A DNA stretch of 14,472 bases. It comes from Acanthaster planci (lineage: Eukaryota > Echinodermata > Asteroidea > Valvatida > Acanthasteridae). The DNA lies in the NCBI RefSeq assembly GCF_001949145.1, contig NW_019091392.1, positions 241,896-256,367 of the forward strand, read 5' to 3'. Position 1 is the stretch's first letter; each line of letters begins with the position of its first letter. The notes under the pieces are model-generated. The model did no database searches. It was not told where the DNA came from and worked only from the letters and a program-made list of their open reading frames with translations. Below are positions 1-8,802 of the stretch, one piece after another. The position numbers and the translations under genes were made by a program.

Positions 1-110
1 CCATAGGGTTTTTAAAATCAGCATGGGAACACCATGGGGTTTTTATACTCGACATGGGAATATAATGTGATTTGTATGTGGACACCATGGAAACGTCACA
101 CAAACACTGT
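1..110. repeat. Diverged CATGGG-rich repeat, left edge
   Basis: Two loosely matching units can be seen, each with a CCAT(A/G)GGG-type start, a run of T and a following CATGGGAA, and a third more diverged copy ends near 95. They share the CATGGG word with the cleaner minisatellite at 318-572 and look like an older, decayed part of the same repeat field. Between about 111 and 300 I see no gene or repeat. Confidence 0.5.
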
Positions 111-317
111 TCAAATTTTGGCAATCATCAAGAGAACACTGGGATTTGCATTGATATGGCATCTACACAGGTACACTTAGAGGCTTTGTTGTACTGTAAA
201 CCACATTAGCTGTTGCCATTAAAATGCATTGGCATGAACTACAGTACACTCTTCGGAATGGAATGTTGATTTGATGACTGCAACTTTGCCCATCACAATG
301 AGATGCAGAGGACACTC

Positions 318-572
318 ACCATGGGATGCATGGGACCATCACCATGGGACAAATGGGGCAACCACCATGGGACAAATGGGAAAATCACCATGGGATGCAT
401 GGGACAATCACCATGGGCAAATGGGGCAACCACCATGAGATGCATGGGAAAATCACCATGGGACACGGGGAATAAATCACTATGGGAAGCATGGGTAAAT
501 CACCATTGGATGTGTGGGAAAATCACCATGGGATATGACAATTAAATCACCATGGGAGTATTTTGGGAGATT
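318..572 (+). repeat. Minisatellite, about 11 copies of a 23-bp unit
   Basis: Eleven consecutive units begin with ACCATGGGA or a one- or two-base variant. They start at 318, 341, 364, 387, 410, 432, 455, 479, 502, 525 and 549. Most are 23 bp, with single 22-bp and several 24-bp units. The second half of the unit usually contains a further ATGGG followed by AAATC or CAACC. The open frame across it is a by-product of the repeat and carries no recognisable domain. The CCATGG palindrome makes the array NcoI-rich. Confidence 0.9.
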
Positions 573-697
573 ACATGGGGTTCTTGAAATACGCATGGGC
601 AAAATCCCATGGGTAAAAATCCCATGCTACATGGTGGCTAATTCACCATGTAATCCCATGTGAAATTTTCCCATGGGATACCATCATGGGACATTTT
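573..697. repeat. CATGGG/CCCATG words in both orientations
   Basis: The array breaks down here into scattered CATGGG and CCCATG words on both strands, for example around 592-640 and 650-690. This allows foldback pairing. It ends just before the truncated end of the retrotransposon remnant, so repeat expansion or a rearrangement may have eroded that element. Confidence 0.55.
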
Positions 698-714
698 TGT
701 AAGGGCATGTACAT

Positions 715-1972
715 GTAGATCCTCCAGTGTTGGTAACGGATATTTCTCCAACCATAGGACTTTGTTCGCAGTTAACTTGTAATTCCCACCGATACTTTAT
801 ATGCTGCTACGATAGGGCAGCCATAGCCAGCAAATTTTACTGCTTTGATTACTCCCTCCTCAAGCAAGTCATCCAAGCAGGCATCTATTTGCTGTTGCCT
901 CACGTATGAGACTAGGACGGCTTTGTAGAAAAGTGGCTGCTCTGGCACTGGCTGTAACTTTGACTGGTACCCTGTCACCTTACCAAGTACCTTGATATTA
1001 AAAATTTCATCATGGACTTGCAGTATGTCCTTCAATAGGGCTTCTGTATCTATGTCAACTGCATTCAAAGTTGACCTGCTAGGCTGCTTGGCACGAAGGA
1101 CATTGGCCAATGCTGATAGGAAGCATTCTATCCACTCCCATCCCAAGAACTCTATCACAGGTGTATGTTGTCAAACAGGCATTGGGAGGCTGAATCTTGT
1201 CAGGATTCCCGATTTGGGTGAATATCCCGAATAACACATTTGACCACGGAATTCCTGTGTCAAGCTCGATGTTGATTTTCTTCCCATTGACATTCATGGT
1301 GCCAAAATAGGGTTTACACTTCAACAGCTTAACCACAGTCGCTTCCATGTGGCCCAATATGGCGGCTTTATCCTCCAGGTGTTCCTCATCTTCGAGGCGA
1401 TGAACTTTCAACCCTTTCCTTTGCTGGCGCCGCTTAAACTCTTGCACCTTGTCACGCTGGCTCTTCATGTGACCCATACGTCGGCACTTGTGGCAATTTC
1501 TGTTTTCAATGGGATGCATCACAGGTATGTGTTTGTGTGGCATCGCAATGCCAACACTTCGACTGGGTGAAGCTTCCACTAGCTCTTCCGACTGACGTTT
1601 GCCTTTGGTAGTGCTTGATGGTTTACTGGCAAACTTCAGCTTCGGTTTCTGTGAAAACTACATTTTGTTGACATTTGAGTCTACAGGCTGACTCTCTGGC
1701 TGACTAATTCCCTTAATCTTCTCCACAACCTTGCTGGCCATTTCCATAGCGGTAGCGATGCTCAAAACCTTCTCAAATGTGAGGCTGGTATCGCTAAGCA
1801 GCTTCCGCTGAATACAGTCGACTCTCATTAATACAAGGGCCTTGGAACTTACTAAATTAGCTCGTATTATCTGGACCTCGGCTTGGGTGAAAGCTTCCGT
1901 CCTGTTTGACCATGTATGTATCACCGATTGATCATACGTAAAGCGTACATGCGGACAACTAGAAGCTTGCAT
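715..1972 (-). pseudogene. Ty3/gypsy retrotransposon remnant (gag, protease, RT start)
   Basis: Read on the minus strand, 1972-1658 encodes the end of a Ty3/gypsy-type Gag, with the IQRKLLSDTSLTFEKVL block typical of these elements. An in-frame TAG at 1658-1660 separates it from 1657-1079, which is in the same frame. That part holds a zinc knuckle (CHKC, then GH) whose last Cys is Arg, and an aspartic protease with ELDTG as the active site. After a frameshift, 1158-772 carries the connector into reverse transcriptase, including a PIVAAYK segment. A second frameshift leads to a YPLPTLEDL motif near 715-745. The RT catalytic core, RNase H, integrase and LTRs are absent. Gag also lacks its N-terminal part. 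The copy is dead and truncated at both ends. Family assignment rests on recognised motifs and is fairly safe. Confidence 0.8.
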
Positions 1973-2526
1973 AACCTTTTGTTTAAAGGCACATACTGTA
2001 GTTTTGTTTGTTACACGAATTTGATTTTAAAAAGACACGTCCCCGGCCCAGCACGTCGTGATGAGATCCACATGCACGCACGTAACTTAAGTGCATTAAC
2101 ATTTTAGTTGATCGCCAACCAGAGCTGTGGTTGTTGCACATAAAAATGTGAGGAAATCACCTACTGGCGGTGTGGACAGTAAGAGCGAATATCTGAATGT
2201 ACCTTGGAATGGCGTGTGGGTTTGGTAGAAACTTGAGGTTGTTATTTTTGTAAAAAATTTTGGACTGAAAACCACGGTTTATTCGTGATTTTCTTATCGA
2301 GAATTTAGAGAATGTCACAATCAAAAGGGGTGTTATTTCCATGTTACAGTGGAGAGAGGGTAACAATTTTTCGACAGAGGGTGGGCAGTTTTTGGGCCGG
2401 GCGTTTGGTTACGGAACACAATTTTTATTAGTTTCCTGGGGGACTTCCTTGGGGAATTCTGGGGGGCGGGGGATCAAACAAAAGACTTCTTTTGTTCACC
2501 ACTGTCCTAAATACTGTAGCACTTTT

Positions 2527-2565
2527 GGCAGCACTTGCTTGTATTTAGGCGATACAGGTGCTGCC
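2527..2565. repeat. Short inverted repeat (11-bp arms)
   Basis: GGCAGCACTTG at 2527-2537 pairs with CAGGTGCTGCC at 2555-2565 at 10 of 11 positions (the odd one is a G-T pair in one orientation), leaving a 17-nt loop. A small GTAT/ATAC pair lies inside the loop. No gene context explains it. Confidence 0.45.
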
Positions 2566-3465
2566 ACACAGAATTTTTACGTTGGGTACGCATACGGGAA
2601 CAGCAAACACCTGTTGTTCGTCTCTCTTGCAGCACCGCGGACACAAACGGCTTGATTCGTTGAGGGAAAACCGCAGCGCGGTTCTATTGTACACACATAG
2701 ATTACGGAAGCACTTTTCAAAATTGAATGGACTGGTTGATTGACAAGTTGCCTTCAAAAAAAGCTTGTGCTAAATAGACAGATAACGATAGATTTACACT
2801 TGGCCACCTGGCACACAAAAAAAATGCTCGTCTTAACCGAAATCTCGTAACATCTGAGTTCGTATTACACATTTTTCCCTCACAGGAATGTGCACAATTT
2901 AGTCAGAACTGGCAAAAATGCCCATCTACATGGATAAAACCAGAGTCTCGTCTTACCCGAGCTCATATTACCGAGAGTCAACTGTAGTTGATTCCTGACT
3001 GGATTGTAGTATAAAATCTATACCTCAACACAATCTCGCTAGGTTTAGGCGCACAGTAGCTCTTCAGCAAATCTGCACATTCTTTGTAAGACTTGTTGGT
3101 AGGCTCATTAGGTTGCAAAAAAGCTCGCAAGGTGGGTTAACCCTTGCTACCTAAGCTCGTAAATAATACTAAGCACTTCGTTTCATCCAAGCCAAGCTTT
3201 GAGTGATTCAATGCATTCTTCAATCTGGTTAAAATCAAAGGTACATGTACACCATCACACCGGTCACTGTACTGTCCATAATGCCATTTGATAGTCAAGA
3301 TACATGTAAGTGGCAACCAGTTTGGGCGATAACTATCATACAACAACGTTACTGCAAAGCAAAACTAAGTTGTAACATTCAACACTGATACTATACCACC
3401 AAACTGGTTTGTTGCTACACGTATCTGTAACACTAATTACTGTATGTCCGTCTCAGCAATAGCAG

Positions 3466-3487
3466 AATATATGCATATATATATATA
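3466..3487. repeat. AT-alternating microsatellite
   Basis: A short run of alternating A and T, broken once by GC (ATATGCATAT), lies at about 3466-3487. It is ordinary simple-sequence DNA. Confidence 0.7.
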
Positions 3488-3699
3488 CATTGACTACTCC
3501 TAAAACATGGTCAATATGAACAATCTGCAGTCCAACTACATGAAGCAAATCTTAACCACTTGGCAATTAATCAATGCAACAATAACATTACAAGATGTGG
3601 TTTAAACCGATTTAACATTCAATAGTCCACTTAGCACCGCAATACAACATTTCAATCCAAGAAGAGATTGTTAAAGGTTCGGTGACCACCACACTGGTT

Positions 3700-4035
3700 C
3701 TACATTTGATTAGGCCTAAGTTCAATTCTGCAATCCTCACGATAACCCAATGAGTCCGAGGAGCGTCGGCCAGGCGGGGTTGACAGTGACCAGTTAGGTT
3801 GAAGCGTTGGTGGGAGATCCCCTTCAATGACAAGGGGCAATCGGTTGTCCGATGCCGATGAGCGATGTCTGCTTGCGTTAGAGACAGCGACGACTGAGCG
3901 GTGTGGCGCTGAACGGGCAACGGTTCTTGTGGGGAGTACCATCCGATGACAAGGGCATTTGGTGGTCCAGTGCTGACTTGGAACGGGTACAGGCTGAACT
4001 CCTGTCGAAGCGTTTCTGAAATCTTCATGATCCAT
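3700..4035 (-). other. GC-richer block with unassigned ORF and diverged duplication
   Basis: This stretch is clearly richer in G and C than its surroundings. On the minus strand two frames are open across it: 111 codons from 4035 to 3700, and 148 codons from 4058 to 3612. The first is rich in Ser, Arg, Pro and His. Nothing in either frame is recognisable and no splice sites or signal stand out, so I do not call a protein. On the plus strand, about 3808-3855 resembles about 3930-3975: both contain GGGAG, then ATGACAAGGG, then GTCC. This suggests an old tandem duplication with a period near 118 bp. It could be an unknown repeat family, a decayed exon, or a regulatory block. Confidence 0.3.
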
Positions 4036-4059
4036 GCATACATGTACATGTAATTCACG

Positions 4060-6198
4060 GTTCCTGTATAATCAGCTGGTGCTCCACAACAACTTCGACA
4101 GGGAAGGATGCATGGCTAAGGCAACAGGACACCACACCCAGAATACCGGTCCAGTCTACAGCAGTCATTCGGCGCCGTGGTCTCCCACCATATGGCTCTT
4201 CCTGCTATTGTGCTTGCTGCACTGGCACCGCACGTAACGACTATGCCAGCGTGATGGTCTCCTGTGACTGACATGGCTCGCAGAGTCAATGGAACAGCTC
4301 TTCGGCTCAAAGTAGTATAGTGGTTACAGCTTATTCAAGGACTCTCTGCATATGGCTAGCTGTGGTCGTGCAGCGGCGTGGTGTGGCATGGTGTAGTGGT
4401 GGTGTGCATGTATCACAGGTCTGGTACAGAGCGTACATGCACACGTACTGTAAATTACATCCGTGCGTGAAATGGCGTAAACAGTTCAGCGGGCCTGCAA
4501 AACACTGCCGACAATTACCCGCATTTTCTCTGCGATCGAGGGTGAGATGTACCGAACCTTGCTGAATCCCATCCTCATCGCCATAATTGTTTTGTCCCTG
4601 TAATTAAGACAGTGCACACGCTGGTGGAATGGAGTCCACTCCATCAAAAAGATCTGCAATCGTAATTAGATGCTTACAGTGTGTAGCTCTGTTTACTTCT
4701 TGAAACTAAATCTCAAAGCTCTTATCCACACATGCGCCTGTGACAACGTACATGTATGAAAATTTTAAAAATACAATGAATACCTACATATATGTACACA
4801 ATTTTTGGAGAGCGAGGAGAACGAAAAAAAATCTTGATTAAAAGAATGGCATTTTCCCATTTTGCGAAAAAACAAAAGAGATTGTCTTGACAACAACAAT
4901 GCCGTTTCCACAACTTGCGTAAAAGCAAAAAAAAAAAACAATTAGAATGCCTTTTTGGCAAAGCAGCAAAAAAGCTAATAATCCGCAAGTCTCTGTCATG
5001 ATCAGAGTGACGACAGTAGCACTTGTGAATGGATGCAGTGCTTCAATGTTCCCCTTACATTTTACATCTCCTACAATAATTGGTGCGTATACATGTAGTA
5101 CCAGTCCCACGGCAGCTATCCACCCGCGTACCAAAGATTAAACAATTACAATGCAGCAGACATGACACATCAACCGTGGAAGAGATCCATCATATTTTGC
5201 GGCCCGGCAACATTGCCAGTGCGCTCAACGGGTGAATGATACATGTGTGCTTGTAGCATGTCACATGATCATTCGCGACCAATGAAAATTCATTATCTTT
5301 GACCATGGTATAACAAACTGAATTGAAAGCAAGGTTAACTTTTATTTTGGGACCCTAATAAAAATGAAAGCAATGCAAAAAGTTCATTACAAATTAATTT
5401 TTTCATGATGACGAATGATTTAAAATATGTGATTTATTTTATCTAAATGTTTTGAGCAACACTTTGAAAGATGAAAATGAGGCATGGAACCCAAAATGGT
5501 CCAGCACCATCCCATTTGATGAATAACTTTGAATAACATGGAGTCGGGGAAAATGATCAAAATAGTGTTTCTTTTTCAATAAGATCTACTTCCCATTCCC
5601 ATATTAACCTTCTATTGCAACGTACTACTTTGATGTCACACCTGAGTTTTGCATTTTCTGCTGTCAAGAGCAGTGAATCATACGTGTACATGTACATATA
5701 CATAACAACTTTCATCTGTGAAATTGTGCCTGTGATTTATTGAAAGGCAAAATGGCCAACTGTAAAACTCGTGTTTATTCAGATATTGTACACAGCACAG
5801 ATCATATAAGAATACATGTAGCACGGGCCGAGTTTAATTAAGAATCTGATTCTGAACTACATGTACAAGTACATACATGTACATGTTTACATGTTTCATT
5901 TTGTCTTAACCTGAAAAAGAGGACGGGAGGGAACGCCTGAGAATCTGCCTATCAACATTTCCTATATCACTGAAGGATATTTCTTTCAAAAGCCGAGCCC
6001 TTTTTAGAAACTCATTTAAGTCATTTTAACACCAATTTTGTGACAATACCAGCTGGCACAAGTGTGCTTGGACTTCCCAATGACCATAACAAAACCATAT
6101 GTCAGATTGAATTGAAACGTTATTTTTGTACTGTTAAGGAACATCTTTCCTTTCTTACTAAATTTTTCAAAAACTGGGCATTGAAAAGCCAAGTTCTT
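4060..6198. other. Intergenic, no gene recognised
   Basis: I find no gene I can support here. It holds a GT-rich patch (about 4370-4410), an A-rich patch with several homopolymer runs (about 4825-4980), a hairpin at 5234-5274, and a dense cluster of TACATGTA words (5687-5881). Open frames of 60-98 codons exist, but they follow the A-rich sequence and show no domain. The missing 3' exon of the methyltransferase gene, which must lie on this side, was not found. Confidence 0.5.
5234..5274. repeat. Hairpin with 13-bp arms
   Basis: GAATGATACATGTG at 5234-5247 pairs with CACATGATCATTC at 5262-5274, leaving one bulged A and a 14-nt loop. It could be a small transcript hairpin or a chance palindrome; there is no supporting context. 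Confidence 0.5.
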
Positions 6199-6221
6199 GG
6201 AGGGGGGAAGAATCCCCCTCC
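6199..6221. repeat. GC hairpin (8-bp perfect stem)
   Basis: GGAGGGGG at 6199-6206 and CCCCCTCC at 6214-6221 form a perfect 8-bp stem with a 7-nt loop. It lies on the 3' side of the methyltransferase exon, inside the presumed intron. A related GGGGTT...AACCCC foldback occurs near 6690-6708 on the exon's other side. Both may be remnants of small foldback elements. Confidence 0.45.
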
Positions 6222-6343
6222 CAGCAATATAAACTGGCTCTTTTAGGGTTAACCAAGACGAACATGTGCAAATCAAAGAATAGCAGAAAACATAAACTCA
6301 TTTTCATCCTCTACCAACATGCAGACCTGCAAAATCAACATAC

Positions 6344-6621
6344 CTGTACACAATATGACTTTATCACTGCTTAAAAACTGCACAGTTTGGGCTATTTTCC
6401 TCAGACACTCTTCAGATAAGTATGGAGGGTCAGCAACCACCACATCAAAGGAGTTTTCTTGTAGGTTGGTAAGTTTTAGTGGTGTGTTGTAGTCGTAAAA
6501 CACAAAGTCTTCTTTGTAGATGGCAAACCTTTTATCAAACTCAAGAAGTACTGTAGTGCATGTAGCTGGTTTTAAATGTTGGAGTTTCTGGTAGAGAGTA
6601 GGGCAGGCCACACAAGCTATT
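6344..6621 (-). CDS. EEF1AKMT1: EEF1A lysine methyltransferase 1, internal exon
   Basis: This 278-bp exon encodes 92 whole codons plus one base at each end. The protein matches the central part of EEF1AKMT1 (formerly N6AMT2), a cytosolic S-adenosylmethionine-dependent enzyme that methylates a lysine of translation elongation factor eEF1A. Visible features are the start of the Rossmann part ([13 protein letters not shown]), the LLEFDKRFA and FVFYDYN blocks, and the catalytic signature [14 protein letters not shown], with DPPY encoded at 6431-6420. It ends at KVILCT. The acceptor is a TTTTTAATGCAG-type site just before 6621 and the donor is ACAG/GTATGT at 6344/6343; both fit a real internal exon. 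No stop or frameshift is present. The first exon(s), with the QFWY region, and the last exon, with NEFRC, were not found. The functional assignment comes from the protein family; an intact gene beyond the window is inferred. Confidence 0.85.
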
Positions 6622-7221
6622 CTGCATTAAAAATAAACAAACATATATACATGACAAATATGTCATCACAATCATTACCTACATGTATCAGGGGTTGTTC
6701 TAAAACCCCCTCGACCCCCACGGCTAGATTAACAGGGTGCCTGAACTCATGAAATTTGTGGTTTTATTAAACATAAGAGCTCTGAGAACTGTGTTACGCA
6801 TCACTTTCCAGTTTGAGAAACATAAATGTTATTAAAAGCAATGCATGTACTCGCATCACGTAACCGTGACGCGAATGCGCACACGACTCGTGCATCATTT
6901 ATGTACTGATGAATGTGCTGACTACAGATCAGGCTAGTTTGGTCGTGGCCCAAATCAGAATCGTGATCGCGTGGCATTTTGGCTGCGGGTTTGGGATAAT
7001 TATAATCAAAATACAAATACAAATTTGTTGTAGTTTTTGTTAGCGTCTTTTCATAGGAGTAGTTCCCCTCTAAAAATAGTTTAGTAAAGAGTTCCCCTGG
7101 AGTTTTCTGTTAGTGTATCCCCATGTTTATTTACTTTGGCCCTTGCTTCTACATAACTAGACCCCATGCTCTGGCCACATTTAGTTTTGAAGGGCAGACC
7201 AGCAGAGACATGTACATGTAA
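6622..7221. other. Intron or intergenic DNA, no gene recognised
   Basis: This stretch lies upstream of the methyltransferase exon on its strand, so at least part should be its intron. A minus-strand frame of 73 codons (7022-6801) has no similarity to the methyltransferase N-terminus and I do not call it. A GGGGTT...AACCCC foldback followed by a C-rich run lies near 6690-6720. One TACATGTA is at 6680. Confidence 0.45.
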
Positions 7222-7239
7222 TTGTTCCTCCTTTTTTTC

Positions 7240-7470
7240 CACAATCCTCAAAACCGCAAAATACCACGATCCGCAAAACGAGCAAATCATTCTCCAATCT
7301 GCAAAAATTGGCCATTTTTTCACACTTCGCAAAACTCACCCAAAATTTGCCAAACCGCAACCTGCACAACCTCGGCAAAATTCTGCAAACCGCGATCTGC
7401 AAAGCGCAAAACTTTCCCAAAATCAGCAATAGCCCAAAACCTGCAATCGCGCACGGCGCGCCCCAACTTA
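7240..7470. repeat. Degenerate GCAAA-rich low-complexity tract
   Basis: The words CCGCAAA, CTGCAAA, CGCAAAA and near variants recur at irregular spacing, more than ten times in about 230 bp. Five frames stay open through this tract on the two strands, as expected for such biased sequence. I read these frames as artefacts. A similar but weaker A-rich pattern lies near 4860-4980. The tract ends at a GGCGCGCC site just upstream of the candidate exon at 7511. Confidence 0.6.
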
Positions 7471-7510
7471 GAAAAATGATGAAAAATTCTACAACGCCAC
7501 CCCACTCCAA

Positions 7511-7699
7511 ATGGACCTGACTTTTGCCACACAGTTCGAATACACAAAATTAATCGCGACTCACGCCGCGTGGTTAACAGCAAACAACACCCAATTTGAA
7601 GGAGATTTGATCGAACAAGCAAAACGAGAAGTACAACAGCATCATATTTGCCTGGTGAGGAAAACAAAAGACAGAGAGGAACTTTACAAGCCGAGTCAG
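7511..7699 (+). CDS. Candidate first coding exon of an unidentified host gene
   Basis: An ATG at 7511 opens 63 codons that end exactly at AGTCAG/GTATTC, a good splice donor with the intron starting at 7700 in phase 0. The peptide starts MDLTFATQFEYTKLIATHAA and ends KDREELYKPSQ. It is mixed in composition with a charged, helix-prone second half, and has no signal peptide, membrane segment or motif that I recognise. The preceding 60 bp contain a CG-rich GGCGCGCC site, possibly a promoter-proximal region. If this is a true exon, the gene runs rightward and the viral element starting within a few hundred bases would sit in its first intron. Alternatively it is a chance ORF. I do not assign a function. 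Confidence 0.4.
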
Positions 7700-7880
7700 G
7701 TATTCATTTTTGATTATTTGATTAATTAAAAATTTAGTTAAATAGAAACAGAAATGAAAGATACAGCAACATCAATTGTTGTTGAAAAGACACAGTCAAA
7801 TTGCTTAATTTGGTACATGTAGATGCAGTCGGTTGTACACACTATTTAATAGACAGAGCCAGTTAATTTGTGAAAAATGA
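7700..7880. other. AT-rich stretch between host exon and element
   Basis: No gene is seen. It includes the last TACATGTA (7814-7821), so the boundary between host DNA and the inserted element probably lies between 7822 and about 8000. I could not identify a terminal inverted repeat or target duplication, because the right end of the element is outside the window. Confidence 0.4.
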
Positions 7881-8330
7881 AAAATATCTCGACATTTGGC
7901 TGACGCGCACGGGCGTCTCAATGCCAACAATACCGGCCCAAACATTGTTTATGGGTCTTTTGATGTAAACCAACTTGTATTTGAAAAACCTGTGACAAAG
8001 GAATTTCAAAATTTACCCTTTTTGCTGCTCTCCCATTTTTTGATCGACACAAAGGCAAAAATAAACGTTTGTTGATTATGACGAATGTGCCCTGCTATGG
8101 AATCAATCCACTGTATAAATATGGCAGAGATAAGACATCTGAAAATACAGTGGGACGACAAATCAGCCAGCAATTACAACGGTCTATGACAGACATTCTC
8201 GATAACATAAATATTTGTGGTTTATAAGTTTATTGAACAAGCAAATTCTGAATTTCACTCAATTACCATTACTGCTTATAAAGCCTGTCTCGTCTATAGA
8301 GGACGAAAGAAAAAGGGTAGACTATGTCGT
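7881..8330 (+). pseudogene. Coding-like stretch with several competing frames, unassigned
   Basis: One plus frame is open from 7881 to a TGA at 8073 (64 codons). An overlapping one runs from 7985 to a TAA at 8225 (80 codons) and includes MTNVPCYGINPLYKYGRD and a polar helical part with GRQISQQLQRSM. A third frame continues to about 8330 through YKFIEQANSEF. The fragments look protein-like and could be one frameshifted gene at the left end of the element. No ATG gives a long intact product. The KTSENTVGRQI region faintly recalls the segment before the catalytic HxxR of tyrosine recombinases, but no catalytic residues are visible, so I do not call one. It could also be host sequence. Confidence 0.3.
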
Positions 8331-8364
8331 TAAACCACCTTATACAAATAAAAAGCGAATGTAA

Positions 8365-8702
8365 GTTACAATAGATCCCCCTGCTTCCTTGTTTGATCAT
8401 CGAAAGAAACTCATTACACCTTCGAATATTGAGAAATTTACAAATAGACATTGCAATGCTCAATCATTAATTTATCTTAAAGATTTGTTTTTTGGTTCTC
8501 ACGGTTGCTTGTCTTGCGGTGCTAGCATTAGGTATAGAATGTTTAAAATTAGAAACGATTGCATTTTTTCAGACAAAGCAGCACTACAAGCGTTTGAAGC
8601 ATTTGATAGCCGAGAATCGGAATCAGAATTAGGCGAAAAAAAATCAGCAAATTAGAATCTGAATTTGAAAAAGTCAAGTTAACTGATTTAATTTTGAAAT
8701 GA
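8365..8702 (+). pseudogene. Unknown small protein, frameshifted, with Cys pair and coiled-coil tail
   Basis: The frame opens after a TAA at 8362 and runs to a TAG at about 8655, giving a basic protein of about 95 residues without a clear ATG. It includes KKLITPSNIEKF, GSHGCLSCGAS (a single CxxC) and an acidic end rich in Glu and Ser. At a run of A near 8636-8643 the reading switches to another frame, which continues a Lys/Glu/Leu heptad-like segment to a TGA at 8700-8702. This indicates one indel in a homopolymer and a likely coiled-coil C-terminus. The next gene starts 100 bp downstream on the same strand. I do not recognise the family; a lone CxxC could be half of a metal site. Confidence 0.45.
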
Positions 8703-8802
8703 AATGTTTCAACTTTAAGCATAACTATTCAAGAATAGTGAGGTTTTTGCATCAGTTGAAAATGAAAACTAACTTTAAATGAAATAATTATTTATAATAA
8801 AC

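Larger units (their letters stand above)
1976..3611. other. Intergenic, no gene recognised
   Basis: Several open frames of 60-105 codons occur here, for example 2341-2655 on plus and 2545-2757 on minus. None shows a domain, composition or splice pattern that I can support. The stretch holds a hairpin at 2527-2565 and a short AT-alternating microsatellite at about 3466-3487. The remaining sequence looks like unconstrained host DNA, or transposon debris too old to name. Confidence 0.5.
710..7821. repeat. Dispersed TACATGTA palindrome (14 copies)
   Basis: The 8-bp palindrome TACATGTA begins at 710, 3242, 3301, 4039, 4045, 4749, 5090, 5687, 5813, 5858, 5874, 6680, 7213 and 7814. About 0.1 copy would be expected by chance in 7.8 kb of unbiased sequence. 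No copy occurs from 7822 to the window end. The word behaves as a compositional mark of the host DNA, and its absence on the right supports a foreign origin there. Its function, if any, is unknown. Confidence 0.85.

Noticed and set aside
303-545. 80-codon open frame across the minisatellite.
   Set aside because: Its sequence simply follows the 23-bp tandem unit and has no domain.
2341-2757. Overlapping plus and minus ORFs of 104 and 70 codons; the minus one has several Cys.
   Set aside because: No domain, splice pattern or homologue is recognised; Cys spacing does not fit a known zinc finger.
3745-3775. AATGAGTCCGAGGAGCG, resembling part of a hammerhead ribozyme core.
   Set aside because: The required CUGAUGA and GAAA core segments and the flanking stems are not present.
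4722-5134. Hydrophobic, Phe-rich minus-strand ORFs of 88 and 98 codons.
   Set aside because: They arise from reading the complement of an A-rich tract and overlap each other in different frames.
6327-6343. A GT...AG segment of 17 nt just after the methyltransferase exon, considered as a tiny intron leading to a short extra exon.
   Set aside because: It is far too short for a metazoan intron, and the following sequence does not match the protein family's C-terminal part.
7166-7520. Five overlapping open frames on both strands through the GCAAA-rich tract.
   Set aside because: They result from low-complexity sequence and show no recognisable protein.
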